From Reyranella sp. (GTDB lineage: Bacteria; Pseudomonadota; Alphaproteobacteria; Reyranellales; Reyranellaceae), in contig NZ_SCVC01000030.1 in the NCBI RefSeq assembly GCF_004297405.1, positions 62,001 through 126,000 of the forward strand: a stretch of DNA of 64,000 nucleotides. Direction: 5' to 3'. Numbering within the stretch: position 1 is the first letter of the stretch; the number at the start of each line of letters is the position of its first letter. Below, piece by piece: positions 1 through 7,637 of this stretch. The notes beneath the pieces were generated by a model. It was not told where the DNA came from, did no database searches, and saw only the letters and a program-made list of their open reading frames with translations. The translations under genes and the position numbers were made by a program.

Positions 1-58
1 GAGAAGAGACGTCTCGAGCTGGCGATCCTCACCCCCGCTCTGCCGGCATGACGACGCC

Positions 59-1318
59 TCAGACCCCGCCCGACGGATAGGCGTAGGGGTCCGGTGTTCC
101 CGAGGCGAAGGCCGGCAGGACGGGCTGTTCGGGAAGGTGGACGACGGGTCCCTTGCCCAGCACCGACGCTTTGACCTGAGCCCCCAGGGCGGCGCGCGTC
201 GTGCCGAAGCCCGCTTCGCGCACCAGGCAGGCATAGGCATCGGCGTTGTGCAGGCGCTGCTTCGAGCTGTTGGTGAGGTAGGCCGGTTCGTTGGCGTAGC
301 CCAGATCGTCGAGCGTCCAGCCGCCGGCCATGTCGCCGATGAAATGCGCCAGCTCGTGCACCAGGATGTGCGAGCGAAAGTCGTCGTGCGACTGGTCGAA
401 CACGGGCGTCAGATAGATGCGGTCGAGATAGTCGGGCGAGACCTTGCCCGACAGATCGGCGCCCTGGATCTTGTCGTTCATCTTGTGCCGCTGCCAGGCG
501 CCGCCGAGATAGGTATAGCCGGGATGGCCGGCGACCTTCGCGGGCGTGCGCCACAGCGAGACGAAGATTTCCGGCGCGGGCGCGATGCCGGGGATCGGCT
601 TGCCGACGCGATTGACCAGGGTGATGCACATGCGCCGGATCATCGTCTCGACCCGCTGGGCCCCTGCCCGCGCCGCGGCGGCGTCCTTCTCGTGCAGCTT
701 GAAGTGTTTGGCGATCAGCAGGAAGGCCAGGCGGTCCTCGTCCTCGCGCGCGACCTTGGGCGCGGGCAGCCGCTGGGCGTGGGCATTCGCGCGGGTCGCG
801 ATGCGCACGGCGCTGAGTGCGGCGCGATAGGCGGCGGGCAGCCAGACGGTCCTCACCATCCCGAGGCGGATGCCGGCCTGCATGATCGCCTGTTTATCTT
901 CGAAGGTGAAATAAGGAGCGGCGGGTGGCTTTGGTGGCTTCGGCGCACCGACGGGTGTGGGACCGGCGGTGGCCATAACAGGCACTGCGGCCGCCAGCGA
1001 CGAGCCCACCGCGCGGTTGAGCGCATGCAGCGTCCCCTTGTCGGGCTCGATCTTGCTGTCGCGCCAGGGAACCCAATGCTCCTGGAAGCGCAGGATGGCG
1101 TTCTGGGTCTTGGGTCCGGCGATGCCGTCTTCGGCGAGCGCTTCACCCGGCCCGCCCATCGCCGCGAGGACAGAATTCAGCGAGGACTGGATGGCAACGA
1201 CGTCGTCGGTGCGGTTGGTGCCGTTGTAGCCCACGGATCCGTCGAGGATCACCGCCCCCGGCAAGCGGCATGGCATGCGGGACGGCCCGAGCCGCCCCCT
1301 CAGAACGCGCAATTGCAT
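59..1318 (-). CDS. M35-like zinc metallopeptidase with peptidoglycan-binding-like domain
   Basis: Predicted zinc-dependent endopeptidase of the aspzincin (M35, lysyl-endopeptidase) type, 419 aa. The N-terminal part (about residues 38-85, with GIAGPKTQNAILRFQE) resembles a peptidoglycan-binding helical repeat. The C-terminal part carries HELAH at about residues 321-325 and NADAY near 358-362, the usual HExxH plus downstream Asp ligand set. A proline-rich linker joins them. ATG at 1318 is chosen because GGAGAGG lies just upstream; a longer reading frame to 1660 has no such support. No signal peptide is visible, so the site of action is unclear. Substrate unknown. It stands alone, with no obvious operon partner. 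Confidence 0.75.
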   Translation of the reverse strand: MQLRVLRGRLGPSRMPCRLPGAVILDGSVGYNGTNRTDDVVAIQSSLNSVLAAMGGPGEALAEDGIAGPKTQNAILRFQEHWVPWRDSKIEPDKGTLHALNRAVGSSLAAAVPVMATAGPTPVGAPKPPKPPAAPYFTFEDKQAIMQAGIRLGMVRTVWLPAAYRAALSAVRIATRANAHAQRLPAPKVAREDEDRLAFLLIAKHFKLHEKDAAAARAGAQRVETMIRRMCITLVNRVGKPIPGIAPAPEIFVSLWRTPAKVAGHPGYTYLGGAWQRHKMNDKIQGADLSGKVSPDYLDRIYLTPVFDQSHDDFRSHILVHELAHFIGDMAGGWTLDDLGYANEPAYLTNSSKQRLHNADAYACLVREAGFGTTRAALGAQVKASVLGKGPVVHLPEQPVLPAFASGTPDPYAYPSGGV

Positions 1319-1767
1319 GGTCCTCTCCACTGACAGGCTGACGGGAGCGATGCGCTGCAGACCTACTGAGAATGCCAAGCCGATGCGCGCCGGACAACGG
1401 CGCGCCAACGGGCGCCGGTGGAGCGAATCGAGGGCGTACAACCGCCGGGATGTGGAAGAGAGGCGCGGAAGAGAGGTGCGCAAGGGGGAGAGGTCGGCAA
1501 CGTCGTCGCGACGTTTCCCAAACGCCGCGACGACGCCCCCACCGGCGTTGTCTGTTCCTTCTAAGAGAACCCCACACACAACGCCGTTCCCAAGGCCGCG
1601 GAGCATGCCGATTGTGAAAGCAACCTGCAATTCGCGTCGCGTTGCGCCGCGAAAATTCACGAGATCGTCAAAGACTCGCGTCAGGTTGCGTACACACAGG
1701 CAGTGTGTCTTTAGGTCGACGCGTCAGCTCAAAGCGCGCCGGCCTCGACCGTCCTCGCCGCGATGCC
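1319..1767. other. Gene-poor stretch upstream of the metallopeptidase
   Basis: About 450 bp with no convincing gene on either strand. It should hold the promoter of the metallopeptidase. At 1692-1708 there is a small perfect hairpin (ACACAC, 5-nt loop, GTGTGT) 60-75 nt beyond the end of the small membrane-protein gene on the minus strand, possibly its transcript end, though no T-tract follows. Confidence 0.4.
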
Positions 1768-1899
1768 TCACTTGAGCATCAGATAGAGCACCCCCCACAC
1801 CAGAACGACGAAGATCGCGCCGACGACCAGCGGAAACAACGTTTCCGACGCATCGTCGGGCCGCGCCGGCCTTGGCGGCCTGCGTATCCCAAAATGCAT
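1768..1899 (-). CDS. Small single-pass membrane protein (43 aa)
   Basis: A 43-codon frame starting at ATG 1899 with GGGAGG placed 6 nt upstream and ending TGA. The N-terminal half is basic and proline/arginine-rich; the C-terminal half (core VVGAIFVVLVWGVLYLM) is one clear transmembrane helix ending in LK. The strong ribosome site, the hydrophobic helix and the GC-rich third codon positions support a real gene although it is short. It lies just downstream of, and in the same direction as, the RES/Xre pair. Function unknown; no family recognised. Confidence 0.6.
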   Translation of the reverse strand: MHFGIRRPPRPARPDDASETLFPLVVGAIFVVLVWGVLYLMLK

Positions 1900-1963
1900 T
1901 GAAGCCTCCCACACGCCCTTCCAACGTTTCAGCGTGGGAGAGGATGCGTTTCGTCGTGGAGAT

Positions 1964-2674
1964 TCAGTCCAGCGCCTTCTTCTCGTAGACGTCGCGGATG
2001 CGCGTACCGTCCCAGACGTAGCTCAGGTGACGTTCCTGGCGGCAGTTCGACAGCACGCGCGGACGGAACACCGCCACGCATTCGCCGTCCTTGCCGTCCT
2101 TGCCACCCTTGTGGCGAACGCTTGCATAAACGATGCCATCGGAGCCGGCGGCACGCAGCGTGCGGCCAAGACGCTGGGACGCCGTGTAGTCCTCCGGGTG
2201 ATAGAGCAGCGGCGCCGACGCCTGCTGTTTCCGCACATCGTGCAGGCGGCCGTCGAGGTCGGTCAGGTAGACGCGCATGTCGAGATGGATCGGCGCTTCG
2301 TTGGTGTCGCGCAGGAAGCGCTCGCGGTGATAGCGCGTCTCGGCGATCGCCGTGTCGAGCGAACGCGCGGCGTAGAAGGCGCCGTAGGTGCCGTCGCTGA
2401 AGCGGCTGCCCGCGGGATTGGGATGCGTGAACGCCGCCATGATAGCGCTGGCACCCGGCCCCGACACACGCTCTGCAACGGGAACCAGGCTGATGTCCCC
2501 CGCTTCGTCGCGCAGCCGCGGGTTGGTCAGCGACTCGATCTCGATGACGGCTTCCCAATCCGCCGGCTCCGCCACCCGCTCGAAGAGATTGATCGGCGGA
2601 AAGCGGCTCGGGATGATCCGCCACGACGGCGTCCAGACGATGCGTCGAAGCGGCGGTGCCTCGGCGGGCGTCAC
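1964..2674 (-). CDS. RES-domain toxin
   Basis: 236-aa RES-domain protein, the toxin half of a RES/Xre (ParT/MbcT-type) toxin-antitoxin pair. Characterised family members attack NAD+ or modify nucleotide-related targets; which activity applies here cannot be seen. The family signature is present: a conserved Arg/Glu region in the middle (SRFSDGTYGAFYAARSLDTA) and a C-terminal Ser-containing segment (AGSDGIVYASVRHKGG). The start is GTG at 2674, which overlaps the stop of the upstream antitoxin gene as GTGA, so translation is probably coupled. The reading frame runs further upstream to 3637 but that part is antisense to other genes and lacks a start signal. Confidence 0.88.
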   Translation of the reverse strand: MTPAEAPPLRRIVWTPSWRIIPSRFPPINLFERVAEPADWEAVIEIESLTNPRLRDEAGDISLVPVAERVSGPGASAIMAAFTHPNPAGSRFSDGTYGAFYAARSLDTAIAETRYHRERFLRDTNEAPIHLDMRVYLTDLDGRLHDVRKQQASAPLLYHPEDYTASQRLGRTLRAAGSDGIVYASVRHKGGKDGKDGECVAVFRPRVLSNCRQERHLSYVWDGTRIRDVYEKKALD

Positions 2675-3078
2675 GCCCAGCCGCCGCGCTGCGCGTCGAG
2701 ATACTGGCGCACGGTGTAGAGGTCGGCGACCTGGCCCGACAGCATGCGATCGAGCGCCGACCGGCCGCCAAACAGCGGGTTGGCGTTGGGCCGCCGGATC
2801 CAGCCATCGGCCGCCTGGTCGCTGGGCAGCAGGATCTGCAACGCCTTGTAGATGCCCAGCACGTAGGAGATGCGCTCCAGCGTGTCCCTGGGCAGGCTGA
2901 CCTCCGGCTTCTTCTGCCAGTTGAAGAAGGTCGAGCGCGTCGTGAGGCCGAGCAAGGTCATCTGCTCCTCGACCGACAGCTCCCACAGCCCGGCGATACG
3001 AAAGAACGTCCGCAACGCCACCGGCGACAGCTTTCGCCGGTCGGGCTTGGGGGCGATGGTCGGGGTGACAATGGCCAT
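2671..3078 (-). CDS. Xre/MbcA/ParS-type antitoxin (DUF2384 family)
   Basis: Antitoxin of the RES/Xre pair, 135 aa from ATG 3078. An N-terminal Xre-like helix-turn-helix part (residues about 15-70, with LSVEEQMTLLGL and STFFNWQKKP) is followed by the DUF2384 toxin-binding C-terminus (NANPLFGGRSALDRMLSG, then a Tyr-rich tail ending RGGWA). It should bind the RES toxin and repress its own promoter. ATG 3096 would add six residues, but that start lies inside the promoter palindrome; the -10 box at 3085-3090 predicts a transcript beginning at or next to ATG 3078, i.e. a leaderless message. Order antitoxin then toxin with a 4-bp overlap is normal for this family. Confidence 0.85.
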   Translation of the reverse strand: MAIVTPTIAPKPDRRKLSPVALRTFFRIAGLWELSVEEQMTLLGLTTRSTFFNWQKKPEVSLPRDTLERISYVLGIYKALQILLPSDQAADGWIRRPNANPLFGGRSALDRMLSGQVADLYTVRQYLDAQRGGWA

Positions 3079-3084
3079 GGAAGA

Positions 3085-3115
3085 AAGATAGTCCATTTTT
3101 GGACTGTTTCAAGTG
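3085..3115 (-). promoter_or_regulatory. Promoter and palindromic operator of the RES/Xre pair
   Basis: On the minus strand TTGAAA (about 3107-3112) is followed after 16 nt by TATCTT (3085-3090). Between them lies the perfect palindrome AGTCCATTTTTGGACT at 3090-3105. A repressor bound there would block polymerase, as expected for autoregulation by the Xre antitoxin. Spacing puts the transcript start at about 3078-3079, the antitoxin ATG. Confidence 0.5.
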
Positions 3116-3148
3116 TTTGATACGTATTTGCACCTCACAGGAATTGTC

Positions 3149-3544
3149 ATGATGGCGAGCATGGTCGCCAGCGACTCCTTTGCCGAATTCCTGCGCGAGC
3201 AGCTTGCGCCGCTGGGCCGCGTCACGATGCGGCGCATGTTCGGCAAGACCGGCCTGTTCTGCGGCGGCGTGATGTTCGGGATGGTGACGGAGAACATGCT
3301 CTACTTCCGCGTCGACGCGGAGAACGAAGCGGCGTTCGAGGAAGCCCGCTCCTCGCCGCCGCTCAACTACGAGAAGGGGGGCAGCACCATCGACCTCTCC
3401 TTCTGGCGTGTGCCGGAGCGGCTGTTCGACGAACCCGACGAACTCCTCACGTGGGCCCGCGCCGCGCTGGCCGCCGCCCACAGGGTCGCAGCGAAGCGCA
3501 AGCCGAAGCCTCCTCCTGCGCGAAAAAGGCCTGTCGCGCGATGA
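3149..3544 (+). CDS. TfoX N-terminal domain protein
   Basis: 131-aa protein matching the TfoX N-terminal domain family: an early F-x-x-F-L-x-x-L region, then VTMRRMFGKTGLFCGG and a later LSFWRVPERLFDEPDEL segment. Family members include relatives of the competence regulator TfoX/Sxy, but stand-alone N-domain proteins have no settled role. The tail is Lys/Arg/Pro-rich. ATG 3149 is chosen for an AGGA site 6 nt upstream; an ATG at 3113 lies within the promoter region of the divergent toxin-antitoxin pair. The gene is divergent from that pair. Confidence 0.8.
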   Translation: MMASMVASDSFAEFLREQLAPLGRVTMRRMFGKTGLFCGGVMFGMVTENMLYFRVDAENEAAFEEARSSPPLNYEKGGSTIDLSFWRVPERLFDEPDELLTWARAALAAAHRVAAKRKPKPPPARKRPVAR

Positions 3545-3552
3545 AGGCCGCC

Positions 3553-3611
3553 GGGGGCGCGCCACTCCAGTGGCGCGATTCATAACCGCGCCACTGGAGT
3601 GGCGCGCCCCC
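3553..3611. repeat. Dispersed inverted repeat family C, copy 1
   Basis: GC-rich inverted repeat: GGGGGCGCGCCACTCCAG at the left, its complement at the right, with an internal CGCGATTCATAACCGCG-like centre. Related copies lie at 38936-38990 (degenerate) and 52946-53010. It lies just after the TfoX-domain gene and can fold into a long hairpin, so it may also end that transcript. Confidence 0.75.
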
Positions 3612-3703
3612 AGCGCCAGTTGCCAGCGTGCCAGCAACGGGACAAGCTTGGTGCGAGGGCGTGAGTGTCAAACGGGTATCAGCTTCTGACGAGGGAGTTG
3701 GCC

Positions 3704-3871
3704 ATGCGTTTGTGGCACTGGATCCTGGGACTCTTCCGCGGACGGACGACCGAGCCGACCGCTGCCGATCTTGATGCGCAGCGCCGCGCGCATCTCGATG
3801 CAAGGGCTGCCGATGCCGCCCGCACCGCCGACGCACGGCTGCCGCCGCACAACACGACCCTGCCCTACTAG
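3704..3871 (+). CDS. Small hypothetical protein (55 aa)
   Basis: 55-aa frame starting MRLWHWILGLFRGR with a GGGAG site 6 nt upstream of ATG 3704. The N-terminus is a short amphipathic/hydrophobic helix followed by basic residues; the rest is charged and Ala-rich (DAQRRAHLDARAADAARTAD). Such proteins may sit at the membrane face. No family recognised. An in-frame ATG at 3665 is possible but lacks a ribosome site. Confidence 0.45.
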   Translation: MRLWHWILGLFRGRTTEPTAADLDAQRRAHLDARAADAARTADARLPPHNTTLPY

Positions 3872-3904
3872 ACGCGCGCCGCAGCAGGGCCGATCGCCGA
3901 CAGG

Positions 3905-4324
3905 CTAGCCTTTCATCTCGGCCGGCATTGCCGCCATGTCGACCGATACCGCTTCGAACACATGACCATCGGGATCTTCGAAGGTCCGGTTGTAGAGCCA
4001 GCCCATGTCCATGCGTTCGCGGATATCTGCCTTGCCGCCGGCAGCCGCCGCTGCCTCGGCGATGGCGTCGACTTCCTCCCGGCTATCGCGCGACAAGGCA
4101 AGCAGCACCTCGCTCGTCTTATGGGCGTCGGCGATCTTCTTCGGCGTGAACGTCGCGAAATAGTCGTTGGACAACAAGTGGAACGTGATGGTGTCGGACC
4201 ACACCATGCTCGACGCCTGATGGTCGCTGAACTGCTCGTTCTTCTCGCACCCGATCGCCTCGTAGAAGCGCGTCGCGACGGCCAGGTCCTTCACCGGCAG
4301 ATTTACATAGATCGTCTTCGGCAT
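3905..4324 (-). CDS. VOC-family (glyoxalase-like) protein
   Basis: 139-aa vicinal-oxygen-chelate superfamily protein of the lactoylglutathione-lyase-like group. It begins MPKTIYVNLPVKDLAVAT, has a central YEAIGC..NEQFSDHQ region and a C-terminal FEDPDGHVFEAV strand carrying the usual metal-ligand Glu. Start ATG 4324 has GGAGAA 5 nt upstream. Substrate unknown; in this subgroup many members are annotated only as extradiol-dioxygenase-like. It follows the acyl-CoA-dehydrogenase-like gene on the same strand with a 67-bp gap and may be co-transcribed. Confidence 0.85.
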   Translation of the reverse strand: MPKTIYVNLPVKDLAVATRFYEAIGCEKNEQFSDHQASSMVWSDTITFHLLSNDYFATFTPKKIADAHKTSEVLLALSRDSREEVDAIAEAAAAAGGKADIRERMDMGWLYNRTFEDPDGHVFEAVSVDMAAMPAEMKG

Positions 4325-4391
4325 TGTCGTTCTCCGTTGGATATCTGGTTTGGATATCTGGCTTGTCTGGCTTGGGTTTCCCTTCCACCGC

Positions 4392-5648
4392 TCAGAAGAC
4401 CGGCGAAAGTGGCTCGAGGCCGAAGGCGGCGCGGCCCGCATCCTCCATGGCGGAACGCTGCAGCGTGATCTGGGCAATGGCGGCACGGACATCGCGCAGG
4501 GCACGCCCGAAGGGTTGCGATTCGAACAGGGCGTGCCCCCCGGCAGCGCGGCAGCACAGGTCGACCGCCTCGGCGCTCGCTTCGGCCGCCTGCACGCAGG
4601 CGCGCCGCGCGCGCTCGCGCTGCGCCGGCTCGATCTCGCGCCCGGCCAGGATGCTGCACCAGATCGCTTCTATCGCGTCGTCCAGGTAAAGCTTGGCCGA
4701 CTCGACGAGCGCCTCGGCCTTGGCCACGGCATAGTGCGCGTACGCTTGCTGCCGAAGCGGATTGCCGCCGGAAGCCCCGCCCTTTGCCCGGCCCTTCACC
4801 ACCGCAAGCTGCTTCAGGCCCTCGGTTGCGCCGTGACCGATGCCGAGCGCGACGCTCGCGACGGCCGAGCCGAAGAACGCGCCGGGAAGCCGGAAGACCG
4901 GTGCGGGGTGCTTCGGTTTGTCGAGGAATACCCGGAAGGTCATGTCGGACGGCACGAAGAGATCGTCGACCTCGTACTCGGTGCTGCCGGTCCCCCGCAG
5001 GCCGTTCGCATGCCAGGTGTCGAGCACGTGGAACGCCTCGCGCGGAGCGAGCGCTTGACGTATCTCGGGCGGCGTCTCGTCCGTCCCGTCCTGCGCAGCA
5101 ACGCGGAAGCCGAAGACCATCCAGCGCGCCTGGGCTGCTCCGCTTGCCCAGCCCCAATGACCGCTGACCCGGTAACCTCCGTCGACGATTTCGCCGTGTC
5201 CGAAAGGCGCATAGGCGCCGGCGATGCAGGAAGACACATCGGCGACCATCGGACGGCTTCGCTCGACCGGGAGATAGCCGACATAGAGTCCACTGCCCGC
5301 GCCGATGGCAAGGTTCCAGGCGGTCGATCCGTCGACGCGGGCGACCTTCTCGACGAGATCGAGATAGTCGAGCGGGTCGACGTCTCCGCCGCCGAGGTCG
5401 CGCGGCAGGATCAGACGGTAGACGTCGTGGCGCTGAAAGGCTTCTGCGAGCGCCGGCGGCAGTTGCCGCAGCCGGTCTCCCTCGACCTTGTGCCGTGCGG
5501 CGAGACCCGCAATGTCGGCAACTATCGCCGCCGGAGCCGACCTTGCCGCAGCCGCTTCGCTTCCGATCGCGCGGTCCATCCTCGATTGTGCTCTCACGGT
5601 CGTCCTCGAACAGGTTCGCAGGCGGTCGTTCTGCCGAAATGAAGACAT
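4392..5648 (-). CDS. Acyl-CoA dehydrogenase / flavin monooxygenase-like protein
   Basis: About 418 aa, acyl-CoA dehydrogenase fold (FAD- or FMN-dependent). Visible landmarks: an N-terminal helical domain (LPPALAEAFQRHDVYRLILP, DPLDYLDLVEKVARVDGSTA), a middle beta domain (GYRVSGHWGWASGAAQARW, TGSTEYEVDDLFVP) and a C-terminal four-helix domain. This arrangement is shared by true dehydrogenases and by two-component flavin monooxygenases such as the HpaB/HsaA group, so the reaction is open. ATG 5648 is chosen for GGGAG 8 nt upstream; ATG 5579 is an alternative that would give a more typical N-terminus. It lies 36 bp downstream of the LuxR gene, same strand. Confidence 0.8.
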   Translation of the reverse strand: MSSFRQNDRLRTCSRTTVRAQSRMDRAIGSEAAAARSAPAAIVADIAGLAARHKVEGDRLRQLPPALAEAFQRHDVYRLILPRDLGGGDVDPLDYLDLVEKVARVDGSTAWNLAIGAGSGLYVGYLPVERSRPMVADVSSCIAGAYAPFGHGEIVDGGYRVSGHWGWASGAAQARWMVFGFRVAAQDGTDETPPEIRQALAPREAFHVLDTWHANGLRGTGSTEYEVDDLFVPSDMTFRVFLDKPKHPAPVFRLPGAFFGSAVASVALGIGHGATEGLKQLAVVKGRAKGGASGGNPLRQQAYAHYAVAKAEALVESAKLYLDDAIEAIWCSILAGREIEPAQRERARRACVQAAEASAEAVDLCCRAAGGHALFESQPFGRALRDVRAAIAQITLQRSAMEDAGRAAFGLEPLSPVF

Positions 5649-5684
5649 GCGCGCGGCTCCCATTTGGGAGCCATGCGCGAGGCG

Positions 5685-6857
5685 TCAGTGCACAGGGTTC
5701 ACGAACGCGCTCAGAAGGAGTTGGACAAGATTGGCTTGACGATGGGTTTCGGTCTTGGCGAGAGCACGTTTCAAATGTTCGCGCACCGTCCCGAGACCGA
5801 TCCCGAGTTTGCCTGCGATTTGCGCGGGACTGCGCCCTTGCGCCAACAACGTGGCGACCTGCACTTCGCGCGGCGCCAGGCGATAGGTTTCGGCCAGAGC
5901 GCGCGTATTGATGTCGGGCGGACGGCCGGGCTCGATCAGGAACACGGCGACCTGGTTTGCGGCCCCTCCTGCCCCGTCGAACCTTGCGTCACTCAACGGC
6001 ATCACGAAGGCGGTCAGCGGCGGGCGCAGAGAGGGGCGCGAAAGGGGCAACGTGGTCTGCATCGCCGATGTTGCGGACCGGACGATCGTGCCGGTCGTGT
6101 CGCTCTGGGTCAGCTTCGTGGTGATGGTTGCCGCGGCGGCGATGATGCGCCGAAGTGCCCGGGTCTCTGCCGGCAAGGCGGCAGCAACTCCGCGCGCGCC
6201 GAGACGGAATCCATCGGCCTCGGCAGCAATCGCCTCGGCGCGCGCATTGGCGAACTGCGGACGTGCAGATGCGTCGGTCAGGACGATGCCGATATCGAGA
6301 CGATCCAGCATCGCGTAGGCGCCGCGCGTGCGCGACTCGCCTTCGTCGAACTGGTGGCGCACACGCAGGGCCGTGACGAGATGCGGCACCAACACCTGCA
6401 GCGTCTTGATGCTTTCGGAGTCGAAATCGTCGCTGCCCAGCCGCCGACCGACCGCGATGAAGCCACGATGGGTCGTCGCATAGTCCAGTGCTGCCGTCGC
6501 GCTATGGAACGTGCCTGTCGGGCGAACGGTCTCGTTGTAGAAATCGCTGCGCGCAAAGGCCGTATCGGACATCACGGCCGAGCTTCGCCGAGCGATGCCC
6601 GGCCCAGGCGTATCCATCCACGGCGCCAGCATGCCGGCCTCGCATGCCGGTGCGAACGCGGCATGGATTTCCGGTGCATGACCGCAGCCGGAGGCGGACT
6701 TGACGCGCCCGGTGCGCAAGTCCTGCTCGAGGAAAAGCGTACTGTCGCCGCCAACCATCGAGACCACTGCGGGCAACGACTTCTTCCACGCGTCCGGCTC
6801 GAGAACCGCGTCGTAGAGCTTGCGGATGGCCTCGAGAATGAAGTCGCCCCTGTCCAT
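5685..6857 (-). CDS. LuxR-family transcriptional regulator
   Basis: 390-aa regulator. The C-terminal ~65 residues form a LuxR-type helix-turn-helix (YRLAPREVQVATLLAQGRS, then GIGLGTVREHLKRALAKT). The long N-terminal part has no clear sensor family; it contains possible PAS-like segments and is followed by an Ala/Thr-rich middle. Start ATG 6857 has GGAAGG upstream. It is divergent from the TetR gene and in line with the flavoenzyme gene downstream, which it may control. The intergenic region holds two TetR-type operator sites. Confidence 0.8.
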   Translation of the reverse strand: MDRGDFILEAIRKLYDAVLEPDAWKKSLPAVVSMVGGDSTLFLEQDLRTGRVKSASGCGHAPEIHAAFAPACEAGMLAPWMDTPGPGIARRSSAVMSDTAFARSDFYNETVRPTGTFHSATAALDYATTHRGFIAVGRRLGSDDFDSESIKTLQVLVPHLVTALRVRHQFDEGESRTRGAYAMLDRLDIGIVLTDASARPQFANARAEAIAAEADGFRLGARGVAAALPAETRALRRIIAAAATITTKLTQSDTTGTIVRSATSAMQTTLPLSRPSLRPPLTAFVMPLSDARFDGAGGAANQVAVFLIEPGRPPDINTRALAETYRLAPREVQVATLLAQGRSPAQIAGKLGIGLGTVREHLKRALAKTETHRQANLVQLLLSAFVNPVH

Positions 6858-6914
6858 ATGCTCACGCCTTCCTTGATGTTCGGGCCTTGATGTTCAGGCC
6901 TTGCAGTGAGGCAG

Positions 6915-6951
6915 TAGACCGATCTACATATTATGTAGACCAGTTCTCATA
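6915..6951. promoter_or_regulatory. Two TAGACC-type TetR operator sites
   Basis: Two similar sites in tandem: TAGACCGATCTACATA at 6915-6930 and TAGACCAGTTCTCATA at 6936-6951, with 21 bp between their starts (two helical turns). They resemble from memory the LmrA/YxaF (QdoR) operator of Bacillus, TAGACCnGTCTA-like. An overlapping perfect inverted repeat TCTACAT/ATGTAGA lies at 6923-6939. The sites sit 28-64 bp before the TetR start and in the divergent LuxR/TetR gap, so autoregulation is likely. Confidence 0.6.
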
Positions 6952-6978
6952 GTCGGTCAATTCTGATAGAAAGCCCTC

Positions 6979-7563
6979 ATGGCGAACGTGACGAAAGACC
7001 GGATGTTGCAGGCCGCGACGAGGCTCCTGCAGACGCGCGGCTACTACGGGACGGGACTGAATGACGTCCTCGCCGAAAGCGGCGCTCCCCGCGGTTCACT
7101 CTATTTCCACTTTCCCGGCGGCAAGGGGCAGCTTGCCCTGGAAGCCACACGAGCCGCGGTCGATGAAGTCACGCTGGCGACCGCCGCAACCATCGCCGAG
7201 GCCGAAACGCCGGGCGCCGCGCTCAGAACCATTGCCGACCGTATCGCCGAACTCATGAGAACCACGGACTACGAGCGGAGCTGTCCGATCTCGCCGCTCG
7301 TCCATGATGGAGCAAACGACCTGCCGGCCCTTCTCGATCTGTGCCGCGAGGCGTTCGACACCTGGATGGGCCTTATGGCGGAGATGCTTCAAAAATCGGG
7401 CCTGCCGCCTCACCGCGCCAGGACACTTTCGTTGCTGGCCCAGACGGTGTTCCAGGGTGGCGCCATCGTCTCGAGGAGCCACCATGATGAGCGGATGCTT
7501 CTCGATGCGATCGACGAGGTCGCTCGGCTGATCGACCGGGAAGTCGCCAGCGCTTCGCGCTAG
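6979..7563 (+). CDS. TetR/AcrR-family regulator (LmrA/YxaF-like)
   Basis: 194-aa TetR repressor. Residues 1-50 form the DNA-binding domain (DRMLQAATRLLQTRGYYGTG, then GAPRGSLYFHFPGGKGQLAL). The ligand domain contains CPISPLVHDGANDLPALLDL, which recalls the LmrA/YxaF subgroup C-terminal domain. The operator pair directly upstream matches that subgroup. The porin gene begins 74 bp downstream on the same strand, so this protein probably controls a porin operon together with the divergent flavoenzyme genes. Effector unknown. Confidence 0.88.
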   Translation: MANVTKDRMLQAATRLLQTRGYYGTGLNDVLAESGAPRGSLYFHFPGGKGQLALEATRAAVDEVTLATAATIAEAETPGAALRTIADRIAELMRTTDYERSCPISPLVHDGANDLPALLDLCREAFDTWMGLMAEMLQKSGLPPHRARTLSLLAQTVFQGGAIVSRSHHDERMLLDAIDEVARLIDREVASASR

Positions 7564-7637
7564 CCGCGGCCATCTCGACAGGACAATCGAGACTCTGGCA
7601 AAACCGGACGGAGCCGATTCAGCAGACAGGAGCGAAG

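Noticed and set aside
1319..1660. N-terminal extension of the metallopeptidase to 1660
   Set aside because: The extra 114 residues show no domain or signal peptide, and ATG 1318 has a good ribosome site.
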